Notes: generated from the letters alone by a model not told the origin. 64,000 bases of DNA from Prorocentrum cordatum (GCA_963575745.1 CAUYUJ010014553.1:1-64000), one strand, 5' to 3'. Numbered from the stretch's first letter, positions 53,637 to 63,295 are shown. Made by a program: numbers and translations.

Positions 53637-55770
53637 ATTTGATGGATCAATCGGGCAGGTCCTCCAGCGAGTGCGGAACCTCCCCTCCGTCCACAGCCCC
53701 AACGAGGCCGCCGCACGACACCGTCTAAACAGCAGCGCGGCCAAGGCATTGACCTCCACCATCCTACACCACGTGACGATTGTACATGGACCCCCTGGGG
53801 CTGGCAAGACTCTGTTCACAGTGGCCACCATGGACGCATGGGCCAGTTCACTTCCCGCGAGGCAGTCGGTAGCCCTCGCAGCTGGATCGAACACAGCAGC
53901 CGACCAGCCCGCTATTGGGCCCGGAGTGGCGCAGAAGGAGAACAGGCTTGCGGGTGAGACCGGGTTTCCCAACAGGTGCGTCAGGCTCGCGAAGGACGCC
54001 AGAGTGGCGCAGGGAATTGCGTCCTTGACCCCTGTGGGACACTTTCAGAGGACCCACAATCGCCCGCCCAAGCAGAATGGACCCTCCAAGGAGCTCCAGT
54101 CTTTCCGCTCCCAACTATTAAGCGACGCCAAGCTGGTTATCGCTACCCACGAGGCGGCCGAGTCGCTCAAACTAGTATCAACGGCGCTACTCATCATCGA
54201 CGAGGCGGAACAGGCCCACGAACTCATGGCGGCAATGTCCCTCGTCAATGTCATAGGGTCAGGTGGGCGCCTAGTGCTGGTTGGTGACCCCAGGCAGCTA
54301 CCCCCCACGGTTCTCTCCGGGAAGGCGGCTGTCAGGGGGCCTTGTCTCTCCATATTCGACAAGCTGCACAACGCACTGGGCGGGGGCAGCCCAGCGGTGG
54401 TGCAGCTAAACCTGTGCTACCGTATGCATCCTCTCATTCTCTCCTGGCCAAGCGCGGCCTTCTACAACAAGGCTATTCGGTCTGGGCTCGCCGACCCCCT
54501 GGCGCAGAGGCCAATCGTGGAAGGAATACCGTGGCAGCAGGTGCAGCCCTGGGACGAAAGGAGACTCCGGGCGCTAGCAGCATCGGCCAACGCTACCACG
54601 GATGACATGGAGACGTTACCGCGGGACCTTCAACCCCCACCGCAGCACTCTGAAGAAAGGCACCGATTTCTCCTGGTCGACAACCCCTCAGTTGAGGTCA
54701 CCTCCAATCTTCATTCCGGCTACGCGAACATCCCAGAGGCCGCGCAGACGGTGGACGTGGTGAGGGCCCTCATGCCTGCCATGGAAGAAGGGACCACTGT
54801 CCTGGTCGTGGTAGGGTACCAGCTTCAGTGCGCGGTGCTCGAGGAGGGCTGGCCCCAGTCGGGTCGCAACATCATCGGCTCCCTCGGGCAGGCTAGGAAC
54901 AGGGGCAAAGGTGACGGCAAAGGCGAATTCAAAGGGCCATGCGACCCCCGGGACCAGCGAGGGCACGAACAGGTCTTTGAGCAATGGAGCTCCCAGTCCA
55001 ATGGAATCGGGCTTCAATTCCCAGGGATATGCCAAGTAGCTGGGAGATACCTGGCCAGTGGCAAGCTCAACATCTCCACCATCGTCTCCAGCCAGGGCGG
55101 TGAGGCCGACATCGTGGTCTACCTGACTACGCGATCCAACTGCAACCACGACTGGGGTTTCATGGGCAATCCCAATAGAGTCAACGTCATTATCACGCGT
55201 GCCAGGTCACACGTGATCATCATCGGGGATGGAAGAATGTTCACCACGGCCACGGGGTCGCACCTCAGGGAGCTCTCTGAATATGGGCGGATGGCCGGGC
55301 TTTGGATACGCTTCCATGGGGACAACCTGGGCAACCGTGCCTCCCTACGCTGCGACGAGGGATTCGACCCCATCAAGGACCTGGAGTCTTGGATCCCAGC
55401 TGCTCCCACACACGACGGAGACGCCAGCGTAAAGGGCTTGGGCGACGCCATCAGGAAGGCCGAGGCCAAATTGGAAAGCTCATTCGCAGACCGTATTGCA
55501 GCACCACTGGGGCAGAAGTTCTCGTGGGAACAGCTAGGGGCCGCCCTCTCGGACAGCATCCAGACGCTAGTCGACGACCCACTCATGGGCATTCTGATGT
55601 ACACCATCTCTGGACTGCACCCCCACCAGTGGCAGGTGGGGGCCACGCCCAGGCAGCCTGGCAGCTTTGACAGGCAGGCATGGAGCCATTTGGGCTACTG
55701 CTTTGACCCGGAGGTCGGGATCGACGCGAGCAACCGGGTGTACAACCTCACGTGGGCGGCCATCGTCTAA
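53476..55770 (+). CDS. UPF1-like superfamily 1 helicase
   Basis: 764 residues with a full SF1 motif set: GPPGAGKT (105-112, Walker A), LLIIDEAEQAHELM (Asp242-Glu243, Walker B), LVLVGDPRQLPPTV (270-ish, motif III), LNLCYRMHPLI (motif IV), EADIVVYLTTRSN (motif V) and VNVIITRARSHVIIIG (569-584, motif VI with Arg). The DEA box, long spacer and NVxITRAR match the UPF1/DNA2 family. Such enzymes unwind RNA or DNA with ATP. Intact for its whole length, unlike its neighbours. An RNA helicase in a LINE could help strip RNA during target-primed synthesis, but that is inference. Confidence 0.85.
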   Translation: MKWRKRGRAGLLSWQGQGPPWRAEDSLLGVSAVGGTTQQQRSQAQAVAPFTDDEFDGSIGQVLQRVRNLPSVHSPNEAAARHRLNSSAAKALTSTILHHVTIVHGPPGAGKTLFTVATMDAWASSLPARQSVALAAGSNTAADQPAIGPGVAQKENRLAGETGFPNRCVRLAKDARVAQGIASLTPVGHFQRTHNRPPKQNGPSKELQSFRSQLLSDAKLVIATHEAAESLKLVSTALLIIDEAEQAHELMAAMSLVNVIGSGGRLVLVGDPRQLPPTVLSGKAAVRGPCLSIFDKLHNALGGGSPAVVQLNLCYRMHPLILSWPSAAFYNKAIRSGLADPLAQRPIVEGIPWQQVQPWDERRLRALAASANATTDDMETLPRDLQPPPQHSEERHRFLLVDNPSVEVTSNLHSGYANIPEAAQTVDVVRALMPAMEEGTTVLVVVGYQLQCAVLEEGWPQSGRNIIGSLGQARNRGKGDGKGEFKGPCDPRDQRGHEQVFEQWSSQSNGIGLQFPGICQVAGRYLASGKLNISTIVSSQGGEADIVVYLTTRSNCNHDWGFMGNPNRVNVIITRARSHVIIIGDGRMFTTATGSHLRELSEYGRMAGLWIRFHGDNLGNRASLRCDEGFDPIKDLESWIPAAPTHDGDASVKGLGDAIRKAEAKLESSFADRIAAPLGQKFSWEQLGAALSDSIQTLVDDPLMGILMYTISGLHPHQWQVGATPRQPGSFDRQAWSHLGYCFDPEVGIDASNRVYNLTWAAIV

Positions 55771-56534
55771 TTCTTCGGGCTTGGCACGCCATGGTGCGAC
55801 AAAAAGCTCGGGGTCGCGTGCGAGTCGCTCCCCCCCTACCTCGCATGGTGGGCTCCAACAGGGTCCCCAAGAAGAAAAGTCACTGCGCTCCCCGGAGCAC
55901 GCTCCATCAGTTTCCAGCGGCATGGAGCTCTACCACCTGCAATTGCCGTCGGCACAGGTTACACCCAGGTATGGAGAACCTGGGCGCCGTGTTCCAGCAC
56001 GAGGGGATCGATGCAATGCTCGCAGACATGCTGGTCAGTGCGAGCGGACAGCCGCTCTCCCCACACGCACTCAGAGTACTACTGGTGGTCATGATGTTGC
56101 AGCTATGTGAGCCCCGGGCCACGCTATGGCCCTTCCCGAACCCCGAGGTCACTGGCGACATCTTCGAGGCCATGATGGGCCTGTGCCTCCCGTGGCAGGA
56201 AGCGCACAGAGATTTCCGCGCGCAGTTCGCCACGACGTGGGGTTACCAGCTGGCGGACCTCGATAATCTCCGCGCCAAGCTCGCCAAGGTCATCCGTCAC
56301 TCAGGTGCCCTAGCAACCTTCGCCCACCACCGCAATATTGCCGACAAGCACGGCTGTCCAAAGACTTGGGCCGAGATGGAGGCGCACGACTTCACGTCGG
56401 AAGCTCCCCGTGCGCGTATTAGAGGACATTGTGCAGCCAGCCGGCGCGTGCCATCTACACCACGGAGAGTGTTCCATCTGCCTTCTCCACGCCGCGCCGG
56501 CAGGGGCGGAGATCGGGCTGGGGTGCCCACGTAA
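55752..56534 (+). CDS. Unknown protein after helicase
   Basis: Believable between about 55960 and 56410 (MENLGAVFQHEGIDAMLADM, EVTGDIFEAMMGLCLPWQEA, NIADKHGCPKTWAEMEAHDF); helical. The G-D-I-F-E-A-M-M-G stretch recalls the second RNase III motif, but the signature nine-residue box is absent, so no enzyme is claimed. A frameshift near 56400 leads to the Cys-rich segment. Confidence 0.35.
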   Translation: MGGHRLILRAWHAMVRQKARGRVRVAPPLPRMVGSNRVPKKKSHCAPRSTLHQFPAAWSSTTCNCRRHRLHPGMENLGAVFQHEGIDAMLADMLVSASGQPLSPHALRVLLVVMMLQLCEPRATLWPFPNPEVTGDIFEAMMGLCLPWQEAHRDFRAQFATTWGYQLADLDNLRAKLAKVIRHSGALATFAHHRNIADKHGCPKTWAEMEAHDFTSEAPRARIRGHCAASRRVPSTPRRVFHLPSPRRAGRGGDRAGVPT

Positions 56535-57408
56535 TATGGGGGACCTACAGTACATTGGCGGGGGGATTGCCATCTCTAACCACCGTCTCGACGAAGACAT
56601 CCCCGCCTCACCCGCCCCAGGTACTGCGCTGATTCCCCCCGTTGTGCACGACGGGCGCTTCAGCAGGCTTCAGGAGGAAGCCGCGTACTGCTGCGACGGA
56701 TGCCACAATGGAGGGCTACAAGGCTCCGCAGGCACTTGGGTGGATGACTACACCCGGGAGCTACTCGCTCAGAACCGCCTGCAGGCGCACGCGAAGGGGA
56801 GAAATTGCAGATGGCTCTGCCAACGCTGTTGGGTCGCCTCATTGGAAGAGAAGGGCATTTCTCTCCCCGGGCCGGACCCCGACGAGCGCTTCAGCAAGGA
56901 GTCCATGCAATGGCTACTGCAGGAATACAAGCGCAGGCTACTGGACAGCCGGGGGCAGAAGAGGGCCAAAACCTTCCCACCCATGGACGGGCTTCATTGG
57001 GGTTGCAGGAGCCTAAGGGCGCTGGAGCCGAGGTCTCCCTCAAGGAGCTACTATTACGTACGACGCGCCACTATCGCCCTTCCTGTGCAGGCACCACCCT
57101 GCCACCACAAAGGCTCTCCGACGGCAGGTTCGGAGTGGAGGCGCACCGTAGCGGATGCTATTCAGCAAAGTGCGACTTTTGCCCCGCGCACACCCCAGTG
57201 CTTGAATGGTCGGCAGGCACACCCGCCCTGGGGTGCTTCATCTGGCACCCTGAACAAGGCGCTGAGTGCTGCGACCGCACAGGCCTCCCAGTATGGGAAG
57301 CAATGCTTACGCTGTGGACCAAGGGGCAATGGAGCGCCAGCTGGGCCTGCAGGAGGTGTTTGGTGCACATTTGGGACGTCGCACCCAGCGCTCTCAACAA
57401 TGTGCTGA
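56338..57408 (+). CDS. Cys-rich zinc-binding protein
   Basis: Convincing between about 56400 and 57010: HHGECSICLLHAAP, AYCCDGCHNGGLQG and CRWLCQRCWVASLEEKGISL give three paired-Cys clusters in a folded context, suggesting several zinc sites. It then changes frame. No named family. It may be the C-terminal nucleic-acid-binding part of the helicase polyprotein. Confidence 0.45.
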   Translation: MPTSTAVQRLGPRWRRTTSRRKLPVRVLEDIVQPAGACHLHHGECSICLLHAAPAGAEIGLGCPRNMGDLQYIGGGIAISNHRLDEDIPASPAPGTALIPPVVHDGRFSRLQEEAAYCCDGCHNGGLQGSAGTWVDDYTRELLAQNRLQAHAKGRNCRWLCQRCWVASLEEKGISLPGPDPDERFSKESMQWLLQEYKRRLLDSRGQKRAKTFPPMDGLHWGCRSLRALEPRSPSRSYYYVRRATIALPVQAPPCHHKGSPTAGSEWRRTVADAIQQSATFAPRTPQCLNGRQAHPPWGASSGTLNKALSAATAQASQYGKQCLRCGPRGNGAPAGPAGGVWCTFGTSHPALSTMC

Positions 57409-57503
57409 ACGCATACTCCAACATGATCTACCCCCCCAGTCCTGTCCCAATGGTGGCGAGCGAAGGTGCAGAAGAGGGTCGGGGGCGGAAAAGAGGGGGG
57501 TGA
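56805..57503 (+). CDS. Cys-rich protein, C-terminal continuation
   Basis: Convincing from about 57080: CAGTTLPPQRLSDGRFGVEA, SGCYSAKCDFCPAH and ASWACRRCLVHIWDVAPSAL. It continues the zinc-cluster protein of the previous feature across a frameshift near 57050. Ends at TGA in a G-rich stretch. Confidence 0.45.
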   Translation: MQMALPTLLGRLIGREGHFSPRAGPRRALQQGVHAMATAGIQAQATGQPGAEEGQNLPTHGRASLGLQEPKGAGAEVSLKELLLRTTRHYRPSCAGTTLPPQRLSDGRFGVEAHRSGCYSAKCDFCPAHTPVLEWSAGTPALGCFIWHPEQGAECCDRTGLPVWEAMLTLWTKGQWSASWACRRCLVHIWDVAPSALNNVLNAYSNMIYPPSPVPMVASEGAEEGRGRKRGG

Positions 57504-57521
57504 TGACTAGGGGGGGGTGGA

Positions 57522-57545
57522 TATCATGGCGTGGGCCATGATATT
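57522..57545. repeat. Perfect 10-bp hairpin
   Basis: ATATCATGGC and GCCATGATAT face each other across a loop of 3-4 bases, directly after the last Cys-rich frame. It could be an RNA 3' structure or a cruciform; nothing distinguishes these here. Confidence 0.55.
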
Positions 57546-57692
57546 TCCCCAGATTTCATGGCGACTCTTCTCATTTCATTACGTCCCTGGCCCCCCCGCT
57601 GGGCCGCGCACATGCCGCCGGTCATGATTTGCACCCCCCCCTCTTGGACACCCCCCTCCTGGCCGCTCCCGAGAGGGGGGCATCTATGATAT
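57546..57692. other. Short spacer
   Basis: Pyrimidine- and C-rich, no gene seen. Confidence 0.4.
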
Positions 57693-58454
57693 GTGTGCGC
57701 ACCTGTCTCCGGTCACCACTTCCCCAAAGGACGGCTCCTCCGCGAGCTCCCCCCTGTGCTCGAGGCGCGGGCGGTGAGAATCACCAAGGACAATGCTGCA
57801 CTCGGGTGCGCTCTGCCGCCGCTCCCTCCGCCCGACGCCCCCCCGCTGCCCGCGCGCGCGACCCTCTGCCTGGGAGGGGGGCAGGCGTGCAGGCCAGTAC
57901 GCAAGCTGGTGAATTGTCTGCTGGAATGGAACCATGAGATTTATACCCGTTGGTCGACATTTGGTGGAGAAAGGGTCGGAGACCAAGTGTGTGAGGACAG
58001 CGAGATATCCGACTGGTCTCACAGCCAATTGCTGCGTTTTCTCCACTCCATCTACAGTGACCAGATCCCCATGAATGGGCACCCCTCTCACATTCCTCGG
58101 GGCGGCCATAGAGCTGCAGCAGCCAATGCCATTGCGCTGTTGGTTGGGAGTAATGGAAAGTTCCAGGAGGATCGGATCACCTTCTCGGCCGCGCTCGACT
58201 GCCAAAGAGGGCAAGACCCGTGGCTGCAGCCGATGGAAGCGCTGCGCCGCTTCTTATCCCTCAGGAAGGACGATCTCGCAGGAGGAACGCTGAAATCCTC
58301 GCTGGCGAGCACAGCGCCCCGAACAGCAACGAAGCTAGGGATGACTCCCCCGCCGCCGCCTGGCGCAAGCGCCCTCCAGCCTCGGACGGCCACGCCAACT
58401 GTGATGACCTCAGTCAGCAGCCCCCAGGGGCCACAGAAGCGACGAAGGAGATAA
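57693..58454 (+). CDS. Unknown LINE-region protein
   Basis: 254 codons. Residues about 70-150 look folded (NCLLEWNHEIYTRWSTFGGE, LLRFLHSIYSDQIPMNGHPS); the rest is low complexity Pro/Thr/Ser. No domain recognised. It overlaps the next frame. Confidence 0.35.
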   Translation: MCAPVSGHHFPKGRLLRELPPVLEARAVRITKDNAALGCALPPLPPPDAPPLPARATLCLGGGQACRPVRKLVNCLLEWNHEIYTRWSTFGGERVGDQVCEDSEISDWSHSQLLRFLHSIYSDQIPMNGHPSHIPRGGHRAAAANAIALLVGSNGKFQEDRITFSAALDCQRGQDPWLQPMEALRRFLSLRKDDLAGGTLKSSLASTAPRTATKLGMTPPPPPGASALQPRTATPTVMTSVSSPQGPQKRRRR

Positions 58455-58882
58455 AGGAGGAACCGTCCTCGGATAGGGGCTCTCACGGTAACGGCGACAA
58501 TCCGTTCGAGGTAGACTGGGATGAGGATAATCCAGAGAGAACAGTCTCCATGATCTATAGCCCCCCGCAGCAGGACGAAGAAGCCGAAATCAGCGGCCTC
58601 AGTGGCAGAGAAGTCCCCTTCATGCGGACAGTGCTGTGGTCAGTCCCCCCCGACGAAGAGGAAGCTGCCAATTGGGCGCCCTGCGCCGCGGCCCGCTTCA
58701 AAGAGGACATAGAACAAATCCGTGACAAAAGGGCTGACCAAAGGAAACTTCGAGGGAAAGGGGGCGCCAGACCGCAATCAGGAGTCTATCCAGGAGCGAG
58801 CAGCCCCGGCGCACGAGACTCGACGGGCGCTCAGCCCCCGGCAGGACAGCAGCCCAGAGAGACGGCCGCGCCCGCAGGCTGA
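58220..58882 (+). CDS. Unknown polar protein
   Basis: 221 codons, Glu/Asp/Arg-rich (NPFEVDWDEDNPERTVSMIY, EVPFMRTVLWSVPPDEEEAA). Mostly disordered. Probably the continuation of the preceding protein after a frameshift. Confidence 0.35.
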   Translation: MAAADGSAAPLLIPQEGRSRRRNAEILAGEHSAPNSNEARDDSPAAAWRKRPPASDGHANCDDLSQQPPGATEATKEIKEEPSSDRGSHGNGDNPFEVDWDEDNPERTVSMIYSPPQQDEEAEISGLSGREVPFMRTVLWSVPPDEEEAANWAPCAAARFKEDIEQIRDKRADQRKLRGKGGARPQSGVYPGASSPGARDSTGAQPPAGQQPRETAAPAG

Positions 58883-59183
58883 GCCACTCCCACCTCCGCA
58901 TCAGAACTACCCCCTAGGGGGGCTCCCCATGTACATGAGGCCCATCGAAGAGGCCGACATCCAGAGGGGCGAGACAGCCCAAGAGAAAGTCATGAGATTG
59001 CAGTGGGAACTCGGAGGCGCTTTCAACGGGGCGTGGATAGGATGGGTACGCAGGGCTGGTAGCCTACAGGGTCTAGCGTGGAACGACATCCACGCGGGCC
59101 CCAGGAGGAACACGAGGGAGAGGTGCGAGGAATTCCTGCGGTCGTGGGAAACCGCGGGTTATACGACGCCTACAAGTTGGTGA
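58722..59183 (+). CDS. Unknown C-terminal protein
   Basis: 154 codons. The end is folded: KVMRLQWELGGAFNGAWIGW, RRAGSLQGLAWNDIHAGPRR, ERCEEFLRSWETAGYTT. No family known to me. It is the last plausible coding block of the LINE. Confidence 0.4.
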   Translation: MTKGLTKGNFEGKGAPDRNQESIQERAAPAHETRRALSPRQDSSPERRPRPQAEPLPPPHQNYPLGGLPMYMRPIEEADIQRGETAQEKVMRLQWELGGAFNGAWIGWVRRAGSLQGLAWNDIHAGPRRNTRERCEEFLRSWETAGYTTPTSW

Positions 59184-60990
59184 AACACCGCCATCTCCGT
59201 GTTGAGTGGCCAAAGGTCGCTGACAAATATCGTAGCCTACTGCGTCGCAGCGCAAGGGCCAGCGCAGCCAAGGGGCAAGACAGCAGGGGCAACCCGCGCC
59301 CTTGGTCCGACAGAAGGACGGTACCCACCCCCCCTGCCCCACCCGACTGAGCAAGTCACCACGTGCAGACCCGGCCCCCCAGCACGTACAGCGGGGCTGC
59401 GCCGCAGCACCCATGGAGCAGACCCAGAGACGGCGCAGCCGCCCCGCCGGCGTACACCGACAGGGAGAATTCCTGGTCGGGTGCATCCAGCTCCGGGGCT
59501 CCATGGCGCCCAAGGCCGCGATGGGAAGGGTGGGGCCATCAGGATAGCTCCTGGAGGGGGGCTTCGTGGGGGATCAGGGAGAAAAGGACCGTCCCCAAAA
59601 GTGACGAGCAATACGCCGACAAGCGGCAGCGAGGATGGGAGCTCGCGCGTTGGTAGACCAGCAGAGGGCCTGGCAGGAGCCCCCCGACTAGGGGCGACGT
59701 CGGCTCTACAGAAGACGCCAAGACGTGCGGCGTCAGGCCGCCGGGACAACGCGTGAACCCCCCAGAAAGGAATCGCCTTGCACGGGTACCGTGCGGGTAC
59801 CGTGGGACCCCCCTAGGACGCTCCCACCCCAGACGTAGCCCTGCGGCCAGGGCGCTCACCTTACCCTTCGCCACATTCTCCAGTTCCGCGGCTATCGGCT
59901 GCGCTCCCCTTTCCTCGTCGCCACGTGCTCCCATTCCGCGGCGATCGGCTGCTGACTCCCCTTTACTTCACTCTGACCGCGGCTATCGGCTGCTTGCCCC
60001 CCTTCTCGTCGCCGCAGGATGCAATTTCCGAAGAAGGATGAGTTGCCGTGGGCCCCCGGGCAACCGGGTCACCACCAGGCGGCCGCTCCTGTCGGCTGAC
60101 AGCGACAGGTCTTGTTTCACCGATGCAGTGGGCCTATGGGGCGGACTGTTGTTACCTCCTGGGGTTGAGGTACCCCCCCACCACCGAGATAATTCCTGCG
60201 TTCGCGTGGGCCTTTAGCCCGTTCGGCCGGCTGAAATAACCCCGTCGTCGGTTTGGCCGCTGCGTCGGCCCGTGTTCTTCCGAGACGGCTCGCTCAAGGC
60301 GCCTCGCCCTCTCTCGGCATTGAACATTCCTTTTGCCCGCGGCGTGCGCGGGCGGGGACACGCCGGACGCTGGCCTCGGCCATGTCTGGGCCCATCCTTT
60401 GGGGTCGGCAACATGCAGTGGCTCCCACTTCGTCGCCCTTGTGACGGCGACTTCAGGCCCCCTTTGCACATGGGCGTGGTGACTGTACGGTCAGCCTTGT
60501 CGGCATTGGCAGATAAGGACGTCGGTCAGGCACCTTTCTGGCGCTCGTGCGAGACGTGCAGTCACAGGAGTGCCTTCGAGATGCGCAAGCCGCGCACCGC
60601 CTTGGTACCAGGGCCATCGCGGGCGGTTCCATTGGGGTCGACCTTTGCCAGGCTTTGGCCCGAACTCCCCTCGGCGGCGTACAGGCTGGCCGACGTTCCA
60701 AGTGAGTGAGTGGTCTTGGGCCTTTCGCCTGGCAGTCCGGCTCGCCTGCGGGTCTGGCCTTGTCTGCCTACCCCCTTCCTCGCTGGCACACGCTCAGCGG
60801 CCGGTTGTCCTAAGTGTTTCCATCGCTGCCAGATGTTCAGCGGTGCTTTTCTTTGCTGCTGGCACACGCTCAGCTGCTTCTTGGCCGGCACGGTGCTGCG
60901 CCGTTAATTATCTGCTTCCCGTGCGCTGTGTCCCAGCCTCGTTCTTACCGCCCTCTGGACTTTTCCTCGCGGGCCGCGAGTCAAAAAAAA
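59184..60990 (+). other. LINE 3' untranslated region
   Basis: No coding sequence recognised in about 1.8 kb. CCGCGGCTATCGGCTGC recurs at 59885, 59936 and 59980 (approximately), and a related phrase occurs once at 51822. It ends in a GC palindrome plus A8 at 60983-60990. A weaker copy of the target-like phrase (AAATAACCCCGTCGTCGG) lies at 60234-60251 and could mark another join. Confidence 0.5.
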
Positions 60991-61004
60991 GTATCCCCAC
61001 CAGT
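60991..61004. repeat. LINE target-site duplication, right copy
   Basis: GTATCCCCACCAGT, 14 of 14 identical to 46725-46738. CACCAG followed by CATCTGG starts a small hairpin. Confidence 0.75.
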
Positions 61005-61561
61005 CATCTGGGGTCGGCGCTGTGCCGTTGTTGGCGGGGCCGGCCCACAGTCGCCCTGGCCTACCTCGGGCACTGAATGATGGCCTTCTGGGTACTGTGA
61101 TCGCGCCGGAGTGGTTTAGCCTTCTGCAGTCGCAACAGCACCCTGGACTCATCCCCCTCGTCTGGCAGGTTTGCGACGTTCCTCGGCAGCTCAGCTCCCC
61201 TAGCCAGCGCACGTCGTTGGGACGGCTTGGGCCTGGCGCCCCACTGGCGACTCGCCCATCGGTCTTCGCGCCTGCTCCCACCCAGTATGAAGGACACGTC
61301 GGCACCTGTGCACGTCATGTCGTCTGTCTGTGTGGGTTATGCTTCACGGCATGCACCGAATTTCTCGGCATTTTGTCAGACTGCACGTGCCCGAGCTTCC
61401 CAGGATGTCCCCAGCCGTCAGCTTCCCGCCCAGCCCCGCGGCTGCTTGGTGAGTGGGCCGGCCAGCTTGCGGCGCGTCTTGTAGCTAATCAGCATTGTTC
61501 GCTGCCCCGGACATTTGCTTTCGCCGCGTGTGCTCTTCGCTCGCGGCCGCGACCAAAAAAA
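61005..61561 (+). mobile_element. Short A-tailed unit stacked at the target (1)
   Basis: About 550 bp ending CTCGCGGCCGCGACC plus seven A (61555-61561), the same kind of palindromic 3' end as the 14-kb LINE. The next bases, TATCCCCACCAGT (61562-61574), repeat the target. Read as a 5'-truncated LINE or SINE copy inserted at the same site earlier. No protein encoded. Confidence 0.55.
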
Positions 61562-61574
61562 TATCCCCACCAGT

Positions 61575-62001
61575 TACCTGGTGATTTCCTCCCATGGTAC
61601 CCACTTCGGGTCCGAGTGTGCTTGCACCCCTCTGGCCTCGTTTTCCTGATTGCGCGCTGCCTACCCGGGTCTTTGACCGTCTGGTGGCACAGCCTCGCTG
61701 GGCGGACGTTTGGTCTGTATCCTACAGCACAGGTCACGACGTCTCTTGGCGTGCTCGGTCCAATTCACCCGGTTGTTCTTCTGGGTATCGCACGTGCGCA
61801 ACAAGCAGCCCTGGCCGCTTGCAGTCAGCTCAGCCAGGTCAGCTTCAGCCAGCTGCCCCCCGGGCGGTAGGTTCTGATCCCGCGTTCGGCCGCTGTGTAC
61901 TGTTCCCGCGCTCGGTCGCTGTAAAATTAGGCTCGCGCGTAGCCCGCTCGACCTTTTCAGACGCCTCCTGCGCTTTCGCTTGCGGCCGCGACACAGAAAA
62001 A
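61575..62001 (+). mobile_element. Short A-tailed unit stacked at the target (2)
   Basis: About 425 bp ending TTGCGGCCGCGACACAG plus five A (61997-62001), followed by a more diverged target TACCCCCACCAG (62002-62013). It shares only its 3' end clearly with the previous unit. Confidence 0.5.
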
Positions 62002-62013
62002 TACCCCCACCAG

Positions 62014-62123
62014 CCCGTCCAGAAATGACTCCCAGGGGGGTGGAGGTGATGAGGGAAACGGGGGAGCATGCAGAAGAAAAAAGGCGGGGTAAGCCGCCAT
62101 ATGCCCCAAGAGGGGGAATATGT
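62014..62123. other. Short spacer
   Basis: G-rich transition into the GGA array; nothing recognised. Confidence 0.4.
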
Positions 62124-62590
62124 AGAAGGAGGAAGAGGAGGAGCAGGAGGGGGAGCAGGAGGAGGAGGGTGAGGAGGAGGAGGAGGAGGAGGAGGAGGAG
62201 GAGGAGGAGGAGGAGGAGGAGGAGGAGGATGAGGAGGAGGAGGAGGAGGAGGAGGAGATGAGGAGGAGAGATGGAGGAGGGCGAGGACGTGGCGGACGAG
62301 AAGGAGGAAAGGGAAAAGGATGAGGAGGAGGAGGAGGAGGAGGAGGAGGAGGAGGGAGGAGGAGGAGGAGGAGGAGAGGAGGAGGAGGAGGAGGAGGAGG
62401 AGGAGGAGAAAGGAGGAGGGAGGAGGAGGAGGAGGAGGAGGAGGAGGAGGAGGAGGGAGGAGGAGGAGGAGGAGGAGAGGAGGAGGAGGAGGAGGAGGAG
62501 GAGGAGGAGGAGGAGGGGGAGGAGGAGGAGGAGGAGAGGGAGGGGGACGAGGGAGGAGGAAGAAAAGAGGAGGAAGAGGAGGACAATGGC
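62124..62590. repeat. (GGA)n microsatellite
   Basis: About 465 bp of GGA with occasional GAA/GGG/GAT. Glu/Gly/Arg or Ser/Pro/Leu runs in every frame are artefacts. Similar to 16796-17035. Confidence 0.95.
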
Positions 62591-62800
62591 GAGCTTGGGG
62601 GCCTCTTGGGCCGTCTTTGAGGCCTCTTGGCGGTCCCGGGGGCCTCTTGCGTATCTCGGGGAGCCTCTTGGGGCCTCTTGGGGGTCTCTTGGGAGCCTCT
62701 TGGAGGCCTCTTGGGCGCCTCTTGGGGCCTCTTGGGGCCCTCTTGGGGCGCTCATGGGGCGCTCTTGGGAGCCTTCGGGGCGCTCTTGGGGCCATGTTGG
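62586..62800. repeat. 12-bp GGCCTCTTGGGG satellite
   Basis: Units GGCCTCTTGGGG and GCGCTCTTGGGG, the same family as 3851-6634. It decays after about 62800. Confidence 0.85.
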
Positions 62801-63295
62801 AGGAGATCTATCAAAGAAGGAGGGGTCGTCAATTAGCGTTGCCCCTCTAGAGTACCTCGAATCGCCTTTGGGGCCGCGAAAGAGGCCAAAATCCTTCCCA
62901 AACCAAGGGAAATCAATGTTTTTGGCTTTCTCGCCTTTTCGCTCTTGGAGCCGTCTTGGGCCATCTCGGACGCCCCGACGACCCGCGGAACCCTCCGTCC
63001 AGGTCCAGGGGAGGGGGTAGGGGAAGGGGTAAACCCCTCCCCGAAGGGGAAAAAGGGTGTTGGAAGAGGAAATTCTCTAGACCACCGACGCCCAGAGGGC
63101 TGGTGGGATAGGGTTCCAAAAGCTGGCGAGGCCTGCGCCTCCTCGGGAGCCTCGGCTGGAGGCGCGGGAGGAAGCGGCCGACGTGTGGCGCGCGCCGCTG
63201 CAGCCGTCGGTGCGGCCCTGCATCGAGGAGCGAGACGACTCGGCGCAGACGCCCCTCCGCAGCTCGGCACGACCCTTCGTGCCCGGACGCCTGCA
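62801..63295. other. Spacer
   Basis: About 490 bp without a recognised gene; short Ala/Arg-rich open stretches only. Confidence 0.45.

Larger units (their letters stand above)
46739..60990 (+). mobile_element. 5'-truncated LINE with RNase H and SF1 helicase
   Basis: 14,252 bp between identical 14-bp duplications, ending in a palindromic GC hairpin (CTCGCGGGCCGCGAG) and eight A (60983-60990). The left end falls inside the endonuclease domain, as expected for 5' truncation. Coding order: endonuclease, RT, zinc knuckle, RNase H, zinc finger, UPF1-like helicase, Cys-rich proteins. Frameshifts are frequent. Alternatively the helicase half belongs to a separate inserted sequence, but no internal target duplication or A tract was seen between RNase H and helicase. 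Confidence 0.7.

Noticed and set aside
55752-56534. RNase III domain after the helicase
   Set aside because: Only a G-D-x-F-E-A-M-x-G match; the first signature box is absent.
62271-63020. 249-codon Glu-rich protein
   Set aside because: Translation of the GGA array and the 12-bp satellite.
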